DNA of 64,000 nt. Origin: Hyphomonas pacifica. Lineage in GTDB: Bacteria > Pseudomonadota > Alphaproteobacteria > Caulobacterales > Hyphomonadaceae. Positions 8,359 to 16,371 of the stretch are shown here, one piece after another. The stretch covers positions 1-64,000 of the forward strand of contig NZ_AWFA01000009.1 in the NCBI RefSeq assembly GCF_000682675.1. Reading direction: 5' to 3'. Both the position numbers and the translations under genes were made by a program. Position 1 is the first letter of the stretch; every line of letters starts with the position of its first letter. The notes under the pieces were generated by a model. It saw only the letters and a list, made by a program, of their open reading frames with translations. It was not told where the DNA came from and did not search any database.

Positions 8359-9633
8359 TCAGGGCATGAGGCTGAGTTCCAGATCAGACGACAAGGCGCG
8401 CAAACGCGCCGATGCCAGTTGCAGCTCCACCCCTGCCCGAAGGCGCGCAATCTGGGCATCGCGATAGGCATTTTCGGCGTCCAGCGCATCCACCAGAGTG
8501 CGCGCGCCGGCATCATATTCCTTGTAGGCGCCTTCCGCCGCCAGGCTCGCCGCAGCTTCTGCGCGGGTCGCAGCCTTCAGAGCCAGACGTCGCGCCTCGA
8601 TATCGCCCCACAGGCTGCTGACGGCTTCCTTCAGCTGAACTTCGGCCACGCGAACGCCTGCGGTCGCTGCGCTGCGCCCTGCCCGCGCCTCACGCGCGCT
8701 CGCGGATTTGAGGCCGCTGGTATAGAGCGGCACCTCGACCGAAACGAACGCGCCGACATCACTGATCGGGTCTTCAAAGAAGAAATAGATGTCCTCGCCC
8801 GTCGTCGCCCGTGCCTTGAGGGAGACTTTCGGACCGAACCGGCTGCGTGCTTCCTGAACGCGCTTGTCGGCGGAGGCCTCACTGGCGCGCGCGGCGGCGA
8901 GGTCAGGATTGGTCTCCAGTACATGGGCCAGCGATTGCTGAAAGTCTGTCGGCATCTCCCCCGGCAGCGCGACCGGATGGGCCGGGCTTGGCTTGTCCAG
9001 GCCGGTCAGGCGAGCCAGCCGGGCCTCCGCTGCGGCCAAAGCGGCGCGGTAGCCTTCCTGCTGTGCCTCAGCCGAGGCGAGGCGCGACTGGGTAAGCGCG
9101 ATATCTGTACGCGTGACGAGGCCCTGATTGAACTGCGCCTCTGTCTGTTGCAAGCGGAGACGGAAGGTCTCGACCTGTTGACGGGCAACGGCAAGTTCCT
9201 GGTCCGCCAGCCAGGCACGGGCATATGCGTCGAACGTGTTGAGCACCGTCTGCTCTCGCGCGCTGAGCAATTGCGCGGCGGCGGCTTCACGCTGCGCACG
9301 GGCCGCGTCGATCGCCGCAGCATTGGCGCCGGAGGTAAAGACCGGCCATTCCGCCTGCAGACCAATCTGGCGCGGCACCTGGGAGATGCGGTCAGTCGTG
9401 AAGTCTGTCTCAAGCGCGCCGACCTGGGCCTGAAGACCTGCCGTGGGACCGGTCTTGGCGCGTGCAACGTCTAGACCGGCTTCACTGCGCTCCATCCCGG
9501 CAGAGGCCTGATCGAGCGAGGGGTCATATTGCAGGGCAGCCTCAAGGGCCTGCTGCAGGGAGACAGACTCAGCCGCCGCCAGCGGCGCAAGCGCCATCAG
9601 GCAGGCCCCAGAGAGAAGCGCGCGGAGACTCAT
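8359..9633 (-). CDS. TolC-family outer-membrane efflux protein
   Basis: A 424-residue outer-membrane factor with a signal peptide (MSLRALLSGACLMALAPLAAAES) and the duplicated TolC repeat: SVSLQQALEAALQYDPSLDQA near the start and LAHVLETNPDLAAARASEAS near residue 230. Long alanine/arginine-rich helices follow each, as in TolC trimers that form a channel across the periplasm. No lipobox is present. It is the last gene of the sqr-trxC-DUF2892 operon, overlapping the DUF2892 stop by the four bases ATGA. The probable partners are the RND adaptor and pump encoded divergently at 12099-16371, which lack their own outer-membrane gene. Confidence 0.93.
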   Translation of the reverse strand: MSLRALLSGACLMALAPLAAAESVSLQQALEAALQYDPSLDQASAGMERSEAGLDVARAKTGPTAGLQAQVGALETDFTTDRISQVPRQIGLQAEWPVFTSGANAAAIDAARAQREAAAAQLLSAREQTVLNTFDAYARAWLADQELAVARQQVETFRLRLQQTEAQFNQGLVTRTDIALTQSRLASAEAQQEGYRAALAAAEARLARLTGLDKPSPAHPVALPGEMPTDFQQSLAHVLETNPDLAAARASEASADKRVQEARSRFGPKVSLKARATTGEDIYFFFEDPISDVGAFVSVEVPLYTSGLKSASAREARAGRSAATAGVRVAEVQLKEAVSSLWGDIEARRLALKAATRAEAAASLAAEGAYKEYDAGARTLVDALDAENAYRDAQIARLRAGVELQLASARLRALSSDLELSLMP

Positions 9634-9833
9634 TTGAAAGCGTTACCGGACTTCAGGCCCAGCGCCTTGAAGATCATCGCCGCCGGGCAAAAGCTGGTAA
9701 AGGCAGCCTGGAACAGGTTTAGCCCGACAAAGGCCGTCAGCAGAAACCAGTAAGGCGAAACAAAATAGCCAAGTGCCAGGCTGGCAAGCACCATAAGGCC
9801 GGCAAAGGCAAAAACTGCGCGGTCGATATTCAT
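9630..9833 (-). CDS. DUF2892 membrane protein (YgaP membrane-domain type)
   Basis: A 67-residue protein with two hydrophobic helices separated by a very short turn (about 6-25 and 28-48), ending SFCPAAMIFKALGLKSG. This is the DUF2892 pattern; in E. coli YgaP the same domain anchors a rhodanese domain to the membrane. Here a separate rhodanese is encoded in the divergent operon. A GAAGGAG ribosome-binding site fixes the ATG at 9833. The family is thought to take part in sulfur or persulfide handling at the membrane. It sits between trxC (20-base gap) and the TolC-like gene (four-base overlap). Confidence 0.85.
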   Translation of the reverse strand: MNIDRAVFAFAGLMVLASLALGYFVSPYWFLLTAFVGLNLFQAAFTSFCPAAMIFKALGLKSGNAFK

Positions 9834-9853
9834 GGAAATACTCCTTCCACAGA

Positions 9854-10312
9854 TCAGGCAGACAGCCTGAAGGTTGATTTTATCCAATTGATCAGCCCAT
9901 CCCCGGTTTGCGCGCCGGGCTGTTGAGCGATCTTCTTTGCATCCTTCCAGGCGATCAATGTCGGGATGCCCCGAATACCGAGGCCTGAGGACGCGGACTG
10001 GTTCTGGTCTGAATTCAGCTTGAAGAAGCGCACCTGCCCGGCAAAACGGGTGGCGGCCTCAGCATAGGCCGGGGCCATCATACGGCACGGGCCGCACCAG
10101 GGCGCCCAGACATCCAGCACATAGGCACCGGTATCGCGCGCTTGCAGGCGCGCCAGCATCTTTTCGTCAATATCAACCGGCTGGGGTGTGGCTAGGCTGG
10201 TCTTGCATTTGCCACAGCGCCCGCCGGTCAAAGGCTGGCCGACTGATACGCGGTTCGTTGCGCCGCAATGGACGCAGACCAGCATCCGGGTGTCGACGGA
10301 CGTGTCTGTCAT
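9854..10312 (-). CDS. trxC: Thioredoxin 2 (TrxC) with N-terminal zinc finger
   Basis: A 152-residue thioredoxin. The N-terminal zinc-binding cysteines are C13, C16, C33 and C36 (CVHC and CGKC), and the active site is WCGPC at 72-76, followed by the cis-proline segment GIRGIPTL. This architecture defines TrxC, a cytosolic protein-disulfide reductase often induced by oxidative or sulfur stress. It starts 9 bases after the sqr stop, so it is in the same operon. In this setting it could reduce protein persulfides or the persulfide formed on sulfide oxidation, which is inference from context. Confidence 0.95.
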   Translation of the reverse strand: MTDTSVDTRMLVCVHCGATNRVSVGQPLTGGRCGKCKTSLATPQPVDIDEKMLARLQARDTGAYVLDVWAPWCGPCRMMAPAYAEAATRFAGQVRFFKLNSDQNQSASSGLGIRGIPTLIAWKDAKKIAQQPGAQTGDGLINWIKSTFRLSA

Positions 10313-10321
10313 GAAATGCCT

Positions 10322-11596
10322 CTATGTTTTCAGCTTGTGCGTGTTGATCAGGTTCAGTGCGGCATTCTCGAACACATTGTCAGACTTGCCGGTGCGTACC
10401 TTGCGCAGGAAGTATTTCTCGAAGGCGACCTTTGCCATATGGACCCATCCGCCGGATACGGACCAGTTGACATTGCGCGGCGGAATTTGCGGCTGCGCTA
10501 CAAAGGCCACACCGCCATCCCCAAAGTCAGCGATGCAGATGGCATTCCAGGTCGCCTCATGCGTCGGCTCCTTGCCGCGCAGGATCTCGCCGATGTTTTC
10601 TGCCGTGGCGGTGACCATGGATTCGATCATGAAGCCCGTCTTCGGCACACCGACCGGCACAGGCGTCTTTCCGGGCGGGGCGATGGCTATGCACACGCCG
10701 ATGCCGAAGATTTCCGGGTATTTCGGATTGCGCTGATGCGTATCCGTAATGACGAAGCCCTTCGGGTTTACGAGGCCGTCAATATCGCGCACAGCCGGAA
10801 CGCCGCGGAAGGCCGGCAGCATCATGGAAAATTTCATGGGCAGCTCATGCGTTTGTTTGACAGAGCCATCCTCGTTGACTTCCTCCACGATCATTTGTCC
10901 GGGTTCGATCTTTTTCACGCGGGCATTGGTGATCCATTTGATGTGACGCTCCCGCATCTCGCTTTCAAGCAGGCCCTTGGTGTCGCCTACTCCGTCGAGG
11001 CCAAGATGCCCGATATAGGGCTCTGAAGTGACGAAGGTCATCGGCACCTTGTCACGAAGTTTGCGCTTGCGCAGTTCGGTCTCGATAATCATGGCCGTTT
11101 CATAGGCCGGGCCGAAACAAGACGCGCCCTGCACAGCACCGACGATGACAGGGCCGGGATCTTTGCAAAACTCTTCAAACGCATCGTGGCCCGCTTGGGC
11201 GTGATCTATGTGGCAGACCGACTGGGTGTAGCCGCCATGGGGGCCTAGGCCTTCAATCTCGTCAAAGGCCAGTTCCGGTCCTGTCGCGATCACCAGATAG
11301 TCATAAGGCACGATCTGACCATCCGTCATCAGAATGTTTTTCTCTTCGGGCTGCAGCTTCTCGGCCTTGCCGATCAGCAACTCAACGCCGCGCTGCTTCA
11401 TCGGCTTTTCGAGATCGACCAGAATGTCCTTTCGCTCTCGCCAACCGACCAGGACCCAAGGGTTCGAAGGCACGAATTGGTAATAGGAGGTCTCGTTGAT
11501 ACAGATGACCTCATCTTCCTTGCGCGCCGAATTTCGCACTTCATAGGCTGCGATGACGCCGCCCAACCCCGCCCCCAAAATGACAATCCTGGCCAT
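10322..11596 (-). CDS. sqr: Sulfide:quinone oxidoreductase
   Basis: A 424-residue flavoprotein that should oxidise sulfide and pass electrons to the quinone pool at the membrane surface. The FAD-binding GAGLGG lies at 8-13, ATGPELAFD at about 104-112 and the C-terminal GFMIESM segment near 321. The three redox cysteines of characterised type I enzymes are present at 128, 160 and 354 (SVCH, GASCFG, AICIADFGD), which argues for true SQR over a general NADH dehydrogenase. The ATG at 11596 has AGGGAG ahead of it. It heads an operon with trxC, DUF2892 and a TolC-like gene, and faces the rhodanese operon across 156 bases. Confidence 0.92.
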   Translation of the reverse strand: MARIVILGAGLGGVIAAYEVRNSARKEDEVICINETSYYQFVPSNPWVLVGWRERKDILVDLEKPMKQRGVELLIGKAEKLQPEEKNILMTDGQIVPYDYLVIATGPELAFDEIEGLGPHGGYTQSVCHIDHAQAGHDAFEEFCKDPGPVIVGAVQGASCFGPAYETAMIIETELRKRKLRDKVPMTFVTSEPYIGHLGLDGVGDTKGLLESEMRERHIKWITNARVKKIEPGQMIVEEVNEDGSVKQTHELPMKFSMMLPAFRGVPAVRDIDGLVNPKGFVITDTHQRNPKYPEIFGIGVCIAIAPPGKTPVPVGVPKTGFMIESMVTATAENIGEILRGKEPTHEATWNAICIADFGDGGVAFVAQPQIPPRNVNWSVSGGWVHMAKVAFEKYFLRKVRTGKSDNVFENAALNLINTHKLKT

Positions 11597-11620
11597 GATG
11601 AACTCCCTGGTTCTTTTCTG

Positions 11621-11664
11621 ATACGAATACTTTACTTTATATTCGTATTTTATAAAATGCGCAA
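11621..11664 (-). promoter_or_regulatory. Candidate sqr promoter overlapping two operator-like palindromes
   Basis: Read on the minus strand, TTGCGC (11664-11659) and TATAAA (11641-11636) are separated by exactly 17 bases, as in a sigma-70 promoter for sqr. Inside the spacer lies the perfect 12-base palindrome ATTTTATAAAAT (11647-11658). A second inverted repeat, ATACGAATA/TATTCGTAT (11621-11629 and 11640-11648), straddles the -10. Both are placed where a repressor would block the polymerase. The likely binder is the ArsR-family protein encoded at 16371-16691. Confidence 0.5.
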
Positions 11665-11695
11665 TATGTCGCATAGATGCAAGCGGGGAGTGCTT

Positions 11696-11738
11696 GTATC
11701 TACCCTTAAAGGCGCCTCGTGCGCATACGTATAGATAC
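11696..11738 (+). promoter_or_regulatory. Candidate operator region before the rhodanese operon
   Basis: An inverted pair GTATCTA (11696-11702) and TAGATAC (11732-11738) brackets the region, and the perfect palindrome ATACGTAT lies at 11725-11732. The ATACG element also occurs in the repeat near the sqr -10, which suggests the same regulator binds both sides. I find no convincing -35/-10 pair for the plus strand here. A GGAGG sequence follows just before the rhodanese ATG. Confidence 0.35.
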
Positions 11739-11752
11739 TGGAGGATTGCCCC

Positions 11753-12112
11753 ATGGCCGACGAAAGAGACCTGTCCCCAAACACCGTGTTTGAAGACCTG
11801 AAAGCAGGCCGCATCATTCTGGTGGACGTTCGCGAGCCCGCAGAATTCGCCAATCAGCGCATTCATGGCGCGCTGCTGAACCCGCTATCGACCTTTGAGC
11901 CGAAGGCTGTCCCGACAGACACGGCAAGGCGCGTTGTGTTCCAGTGCGGGTCCGGCAAACGCTCCCGCCAGGCGCTGGAGGCATTCATGGCCGAGACAGG
12001 CGCAGACGCTGCGCATCTGGCTGGTGGAATCGGCGCGTGGAAGCAAGCCGGCCTGCCCTGCGTGCAGATCAATCCCGCGACAGGACAGGTGGAAGATCAT
12101 GGCCGTTACTAA
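11753..12112 (+). CDS. Single-domain rhodanese (sulfurtransferase)
   Basis: A 119-residue rhodanese-like protein. The active-site loop is CGSGKRS with the catalytic Cys at 65, and the CH2A-type segment VDVREPAEFANQRIHGALLNP lies at about 24-44. Such proteins carry a persulfide on the Cys and transfer sulfane sulfur between small thiols, cyanide or proteins. A GGAGG site 8-12 bases ahead supports the ATG at 11753. Next to SQR and a persulfide-sensor-like regulator, its likely job is to handle the sulfane sulfur made by SQR. It overlaps the adaptor gene by 14 bases. Confidence 0.93.
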   Translation: MADERDLSPNTVFEDLKAGRIILVDVREPAEFANQRIHGALLNPLSTFEPKAVPTDTARRVVFQCGSGKRSRQALEAFMAETGADAAHLAGGIGAWKQAGLPCVQINPATGQVEDHGRY

Positions 12113-13082
12113 AGCATTCCTGACCGCCACAGCTTTGACGCTGCTGTCTGGTATGGCGGCAGGGCAGACGCTGGAAGTCGAGACATCGACCGTAATGGAT
12201 TACCGCCCGGTCGTTGCCCGGATTGAAGCTGGCGACACCGCCACCGCGCGCTCCCGCCTGCAAGGCGTGGTCAGCCGCCTGACCATTGATGAGGGTGATG
12301 TCGTCTCCGCCAGCCAGGTGGTTGCCGTCGTGACCGATGGCACACTGGCCCCTCAACTGGCGGCCCTTTCCTCCCGCATCCAGGGACTTGAGGCCCAGAT
12401 CCGTCAGGCCGAAGAAGACCTTGCCCGCAATGAAGCCCTGTTCAAGGAAGGCTTCTTCCCGAAGGCACGCCTGGATGAGCAGCGTACCGGGCTGGACGTG
12501 TTGAAGCGTACCCTGTCTTCGGCACAATCGGAACGCCGTGCCCTGTCGGCCCGTCAGGCCGAAGGCCAGATCCGCGCGCCGGCAGATTCCCGCGTCACGG
12601 AAGTGAATGTCGTGGAAGGCTCAATCGTATCGCCTGGCGAAGTGATCGCCAGCTTTTCGACGCTGGACGGCATTGTGCGCCTGTCCCTGCCTGAGCGCCA
12701 CGCGGCGCAGATGGCAGAAGGCGAGACCGTCACGCTACGCCTGCCCGCACGCGGCGGCGACCTACAGACAGCCACCATCGTCAAGGTTTATCCTGAGCTG
12801 CGCAATGGCGAGGTAATCGCGGATGCGACTGTACCTGGCGGCCTGAAGGCGCTGGTGGGCGAACGCGTGGACGTGCTGGCACCTGTAGGCGAGCGCCGTG
12901 CGATCCGTGTGCCGAAAGAATATATCTCTACTCGCTATGGCGTGGACTTTGTCCGCGTTCTGGTCGGCGACCGCTTTGTGGAAGCGCCCGTCGCACTGGC
13001 TGCGCCGCTGGCCGACACAGACGGCCAATATGAAATCCTGAGCGGCCTTCGCCCCGGCGACCGTATCGAGAAACCGGAGTGA
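12099..13082 (+). CDS. RND efflux periplasmic adaptor (membrane fusion protein)
   Basis: A 327-residue HlyD/AcrA-type adaptor with a signal peptide (MAVTKAFLTATALTLLSGMAAG) and no lipobox. The lipoyl halves are RLQGVVSRLTIDEGDVVSASQVVA (about 54-77) and the segment IRAPADSRVTEVNVVEGSIV (about 155-174). Between them is a short helical hairpin (about 85-150), followed by a beta-barrel domain. The frame is open further upstream, but the signal peptide and the overlap with the rhodanese gene point to the ATG at 12099. It links the RND pump encoded 4 bases downstream to an outer-membrane channel, probably the TolC-like protein of the divergent operon. Confidence 0.92.
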   Translation: MAVTKAFLTATALTLLSGMAAGQTLEVETSTVMDYRPVVARIEAGDTATARSRLQGVVSRLTIDEGDVVSASQVVAVVTDGTLAPQLAALSSRIQGLEAQIRQAEEDLARNEALFKEGFFPKARLDEQRTGLDVLKRTLSSAQSERRALSARQAEGQIRAPADSRVTEVNVVEGSIVSPGEVIASFSTLDGIVRLSLPERHAAQMAEGETVTLRLPARGGDLQTATIVKVYPELRNGEVIADATVPGGLKALVGERVDVLAPVGERRAIRVPKEYISTRYGVDFVRVLVGDRFVEAPVALAAPLADTDGQYEILSGLRPGDRIEKPE

Positions 13083-13086
13083 TCCG

Positions 13087-16000
13087 ATGAAAGCCGACAT
13101 TTCAGGCTCCATCACGCGCGCGACGATCCGCTCGCCTCTGACGCCGCTCTTCCTGCTGACCGCGCTGGCGGTAGGGCTGATCGCCCTGCTGACCATTCCG
13201 CGTGAGGAGGAACCGCAAATCTCCGTTCCGATGGTGGACATCATGGTCTCCGCACCCGGCCTGCAGGCACCCGATGTAGTGGAGCAGGTGTCCAAGCCGC
13301 TGGAAGAGATCGTCATGGCGATCCCAGATGTAGAGCATGTCTACTCCCAAAGCCGGGATGATGGCGCGATGGTCACGGCCCGATTCGATGTCGGTACGGA
13401 TGCGGATGACGCCATCCTGCGTATCCACGAGAAGATCCGCGCTAATATGGACCGCATTCCGTCCGGCGTACCAATGCCGCTGGTCGTCGGCCGGGGCATT
13501 AATGACGTCCCGATCGTGACGCTGACCCTGTCGCCTGAGGACTGGACCGGGGATCTCTGGAACGACACCAGCCTGCGCATGCTGGCGGATGAGTTGCAAA
13601 AGGAATTGATCAAGGTGCCGGATGTCGGGCTGACCTCACTGGTTGGCGGACGCGATCTGGTGATGCGTGTGGAGCCGGATATTCAGGCGCTGGCTTCCTA
13701 TGGCGTGCCGCTTCAGACGCTGGTCGCCTCTGTCGGACAGGCTGCCTCGGCGCTGCCGGTTGGCACCGCGCGGCAGGATGGCAATTCGCTGCTTGTGCAG
13801 GCCGGGGACCGGATGGACTCGCTGGCAGAACTGGAGAAGCTGGAAATCAGCGGCGCGAACGGACGCACGGTCTATCTGTCCGATGTCGCGACGGTGACGG
13901 TAGATGGCGCGGAAACGGAATCGCGTGTCTGGACGCTGGAACATCATGCGGGCGACGATGCCTTTGTCGCGCGGCCCGCTGTGACGCTGGCGCTGGCCAA
14001 GCGGCCCGGCGCAAATGCGGTGAAAGTGGCCGAGGCCATTCTGGCGCGGGTCGACACGCTGAAGGGGCAACTGATCCCAGAGGGTGTGCGTGTGGACGTG
14101 ACCCGCGACTATGGCGAGACGGCCAATCACAAGGCCAATGAACTCTTGTTCCATCTCGGGCTGGCGACGGTCTCCATCGTTGTGCTGATCGCCTTCGCCA
14201 TTGGCTGGCGCGAGGCGCTGGTGACGCTGATCGTGATCCCGACGACGATCCTGCTGACGCTGTTTGCGTCGCTGATGATGGGCTATACGATCAACCGCGT
14301 ATCTCTTTTCGCGCTGATCTTCTCCATCGGTATCCTGGTCGACGATGCCATTGTGATGATCGAGAACATTGCCCGGCACTGGGCGATGCGCGACGGACGC
14401 ACACGCATTCAGGCCGCCATTGATGCGGTCTCCGAAGTGGGCAACCCGACCATCATTGCCACAATGACCGTGATCGCCGCCCTGTTGCCGATGATGTTCG
14501 TCTCCGGACTGATGGGGCCCTATATGGCGCCGATCCCAGCGAATGCGTCGGCGGCGATGGTTTTCTCTTTCTTTGTCGCCGTGGGCATAGCGCCCTGGCT
14601 GATCATGAAGATTGCCGGACGAGCCAAACTGGCCGGACATGGCGATGAGGGCGGAGACGGCGCTGCGCATGGCGAAAACCGCCTGGGTGGTTTCTATCGC
14701 CGCATTGCGACGCCGGTCGTATCCTCCAAGCGCAATGCGTGGACTTTTCTGATCATTGTGGGTGTGACGACGCTGTCATCGCTTAGCCTGTTCTATTTCA
14801 AACTGGTGCCGGTCAAGCTGCTGCCGTTCGACAACAAATCCGAAATCCAGGTGGTTGTGGACCTGCCGGAAGGCGCAACGGTTGAGGACACCGAACGGTC
14901 CCTGTTCGCACTGGCCGATGCGATGCGAGATGTCGAGGAAGTCGAGTCCGTGCAGGCCTATGCGGGCACGGCTGCGCCGTTCAATTTCAATGGCCTGGTG
15001 CGCCACTATTTCATGCGCAACAGCCCGGAGCTGGGCGACCTGCAGGTGAATTTGTCCGAGAAGTCTCACCGTAAGCGGGCGAGTCATGACATCGCTCTGG
15101 ACCTGCGTCAGCGCCTACTGGCCGTACCGATGCCGGAGGGCTCAAGCGTGAAAGTGGTTGAAGTGCCACCAGGGCCACCGGTGATCGCGACGCTGATGGC
15201 CGAGATCTATGGCCCGACACCGGAAGCACGACGCGAGACGGCGGCCATTGTCCGCAGCTTCTTCGAGGAGACGGATTTCATCGTTGATGTGGACGATTCG
15301 ATTGGCGACCCGGCCCCACGTATGACGGTTTCCGTGAATGAGCCGAGTGCGGCGGATTATGGTATCGCCCAGCAGGACATTCTGGACACGATCGGCCTGG
15401 CCTTTGGCGGGCAGATTGTGGGCGTCTCTCCGCGCGGTGAAGGCCGCGATCCGCTGGACATTCAAGTGAAGCTGCCCAAGGCCGAACGCAACTGGTCTCA
15501 GGAGTTTGCCGCCATCCCGGTGCCGCGACGTCCGCTGGGGACGGGCCAGACGCCTGTGGAACTGGGCGCGCTGGTAGACGTATCGGAAGAGATGGGATCC
15601 CCAGTCATCTTCCGCCGTGACGGCTATTTCGCAGACATGGTGATGGGCGAACTTGCCGGGCGCTATGAGGCTCCGATCTATGGCATGTTCGAAATCCAGG
15701 ACAAGGTTAAGGCCTATGACTGGGCCGCGGCAGGCCTGAAACAGCCCGCCATCCGCATGTATGGCCAACCTGACAATGAAGCCGAAACCACACTGTTGTG
15801 GGATGGTGAATGGGAGATCACCTATGTCACCTTCCGCGACATGGGGCTCGCCTTCGGCGTTGCGCTGTTCGGCATCTATATTCTGGTAGTCGGCCAGTTC
15901 GGAACCTTCCGCGTGCCGTTGATCATTCTGACGCCTGTGCCCCTGACCCTGATCGGCATCATGATCGGTCACTGGCTGTTCGGGGCCCCCTTTACGGCAA

Positions 16001-16371
16001 CCTCCATGATCGGCTTTATCGCCCTCGCCGGGATTATTGTGCGCAACTCCATCCTGCTGGTGGATTTCGTGCGCCACCGGACCGACGACCACACACCGCT
16101 GAAGGATGTGCTGCTGGATGCAGGCGCGATTCGCTTCAAGCCGATCCTTCTGACGGCGCTGGCCGCCATGATCGGCGCAGCGGTGATCCTGAGCGATCCG
16201 ATCTTTCAGGGACTGGCGATTTCACTGCTGTTCGGGCTTGCGTCTTCAACAGCTCTGACTGTTTTGGTCATTCCTGCGATCTATATAGCCTTGAGGGGCC
16301 CGGACTGGATTCCGGCTGATAAAAACAAAACGCGGGCCATAGAGCCTGATACACAGGAGGTACCCAGCTGA
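13087..16371 (+). CDS. RND efflux pump, inner-membrane permease
   Basis: A 1094-residue RND transporter with the family's first helix near residues 20-40, a large periplasmic domain, helices 2-6 from about 340, a second periplasmic loop and helices 8-12 near the end. The helix-4 proton-relay aspartates are D419 and D420 (GILVDDAIVMIEN). In helix 10, where AcrB has a lysine, this protein has Arg986 (GIIVRNSILLVDF). It should use the proton gradient to export a substrate through the adaptor and a TolC channel. The substrate is unknown; the neighbours suggest a sulfur compound or a product of sulfide stress. Its stop overlaps the ArsR gene start (TGATG). Confidence 0.93.
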   Translation: MKADISGSITRATIRSPLTPLFLLTALAVGLIALLTIPREEEPQISVPMVDIMVSAPGLQAPDVVEQVSKPLEEIVMAIPDVEHVYSQSRDDGAMVTARFDVGTDADDAILRIHEKIRANMDRIPSGVPMPLVVGRGINDVPIVTLTLSPEDWTGDLWNDTSLRMLADELQKELIKVPDVGLTSLVGGRDLVMRVEPDIQALASYGVPLQTLVASVGQAASALPVGTARQDGNSLLVQAGDRMDSLAELEKLEISGANGRTVYLSDVATVTVDGAETESRVWTLEHHAGDDAFVARPAVTLALAKRPGANAVKVAEAILARVDTLKGQLIPEGVRVDVTRDYGETANHKANELLFHLGLATVSIVVLIAFAIGWREALVTLIVIPTTILLTLFASLMMGYTINRVSLFALIFSIGILVDDAIVMIENIARHWAMRDGRTRIQAAIDAVSEVGNPTIIATMTVIAALLPMMFVSGLMGPYMAPIPANASAAMVFSFFVAVGIAPWLIMKIAGRAKLAGHGDEGGDGAAHGENRLGGFYRRIATPVVSSKRNAWTFLIIVGVTTLSSLSLFYFKLVPVKLLPFDNKSEIQVVVDLPEGATVEDTERSLFALADAMRDVEEVESVQAYAGTAAPFNFNGLVRHYFMRNSPELGDLQVNLSEKSHRKRASHDIALDLRQRLLAVPMPEGSSVKVVEVPPGPPVIATLMAEIYGPTPEARRETAAIVRSFFEETDFIVDVDDSIGDPAPRMTVSVNEPSAADYGIAQQDILDTIGLAFGGQIVGVSPRGEGRDPLDIQVKLPKAERNWSQEFAAIPVPRRPLGTGQTPVELGALVDVSEEMGSPVIFRRDGYFADMVMGELAGRYEAPIYGMFEIQDKVKAYDWAAAGLKQPAIRMYGQPDNEAETTLLWDGEWEITYVTFRDMGLAFGVALFGIYILVVGQFGTFRVPLIILTPVPLTLIGIMIGHWLFGAPFTATSMIGFIALAGIIVRNSILLVDFVRHRTDDHTPLKDVLLDAGAIRFKPILLTALAAMIGAAVILSDPIFQGLAISLLFGLASSTALTVLVIPAIYIALRGPDWIPADKNKTRAIEPDTQEVPS

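Noticed and set aside
8351-8362. Perfect palindrome CTGACATGTCAG at the end of the TolC-like gene as a terminator
   Set aside because: The stem would have no loop and no T run follows; it overlaps the stop codon and could be chance.
8356-9474. 372-codon plus-strand frame opposite the TolC-like gene
   Set aside because: Antisense shadow of a gene with clear signal peptide and family repeats.
11597-11752. Known SqrR-type operator ATTC-N8-GAAT at the sqr promoter
   Set aside because: As I recall that motif, the half-sites here are in the opposite order (GAAT before ATTC, 12 apart), so I report only generic palindromes. The ATTC-N8-GAAT match I did find is at 52367, before an unrelated TetR-controlled operon.
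13636-14670. 344-codon minus-strand frame inside the RND pump, and similar frames at 15142-16092
   Set aside because: Histidine/arginine/glutamine-rich translations typical of antisense reading; the RND frame is certain.
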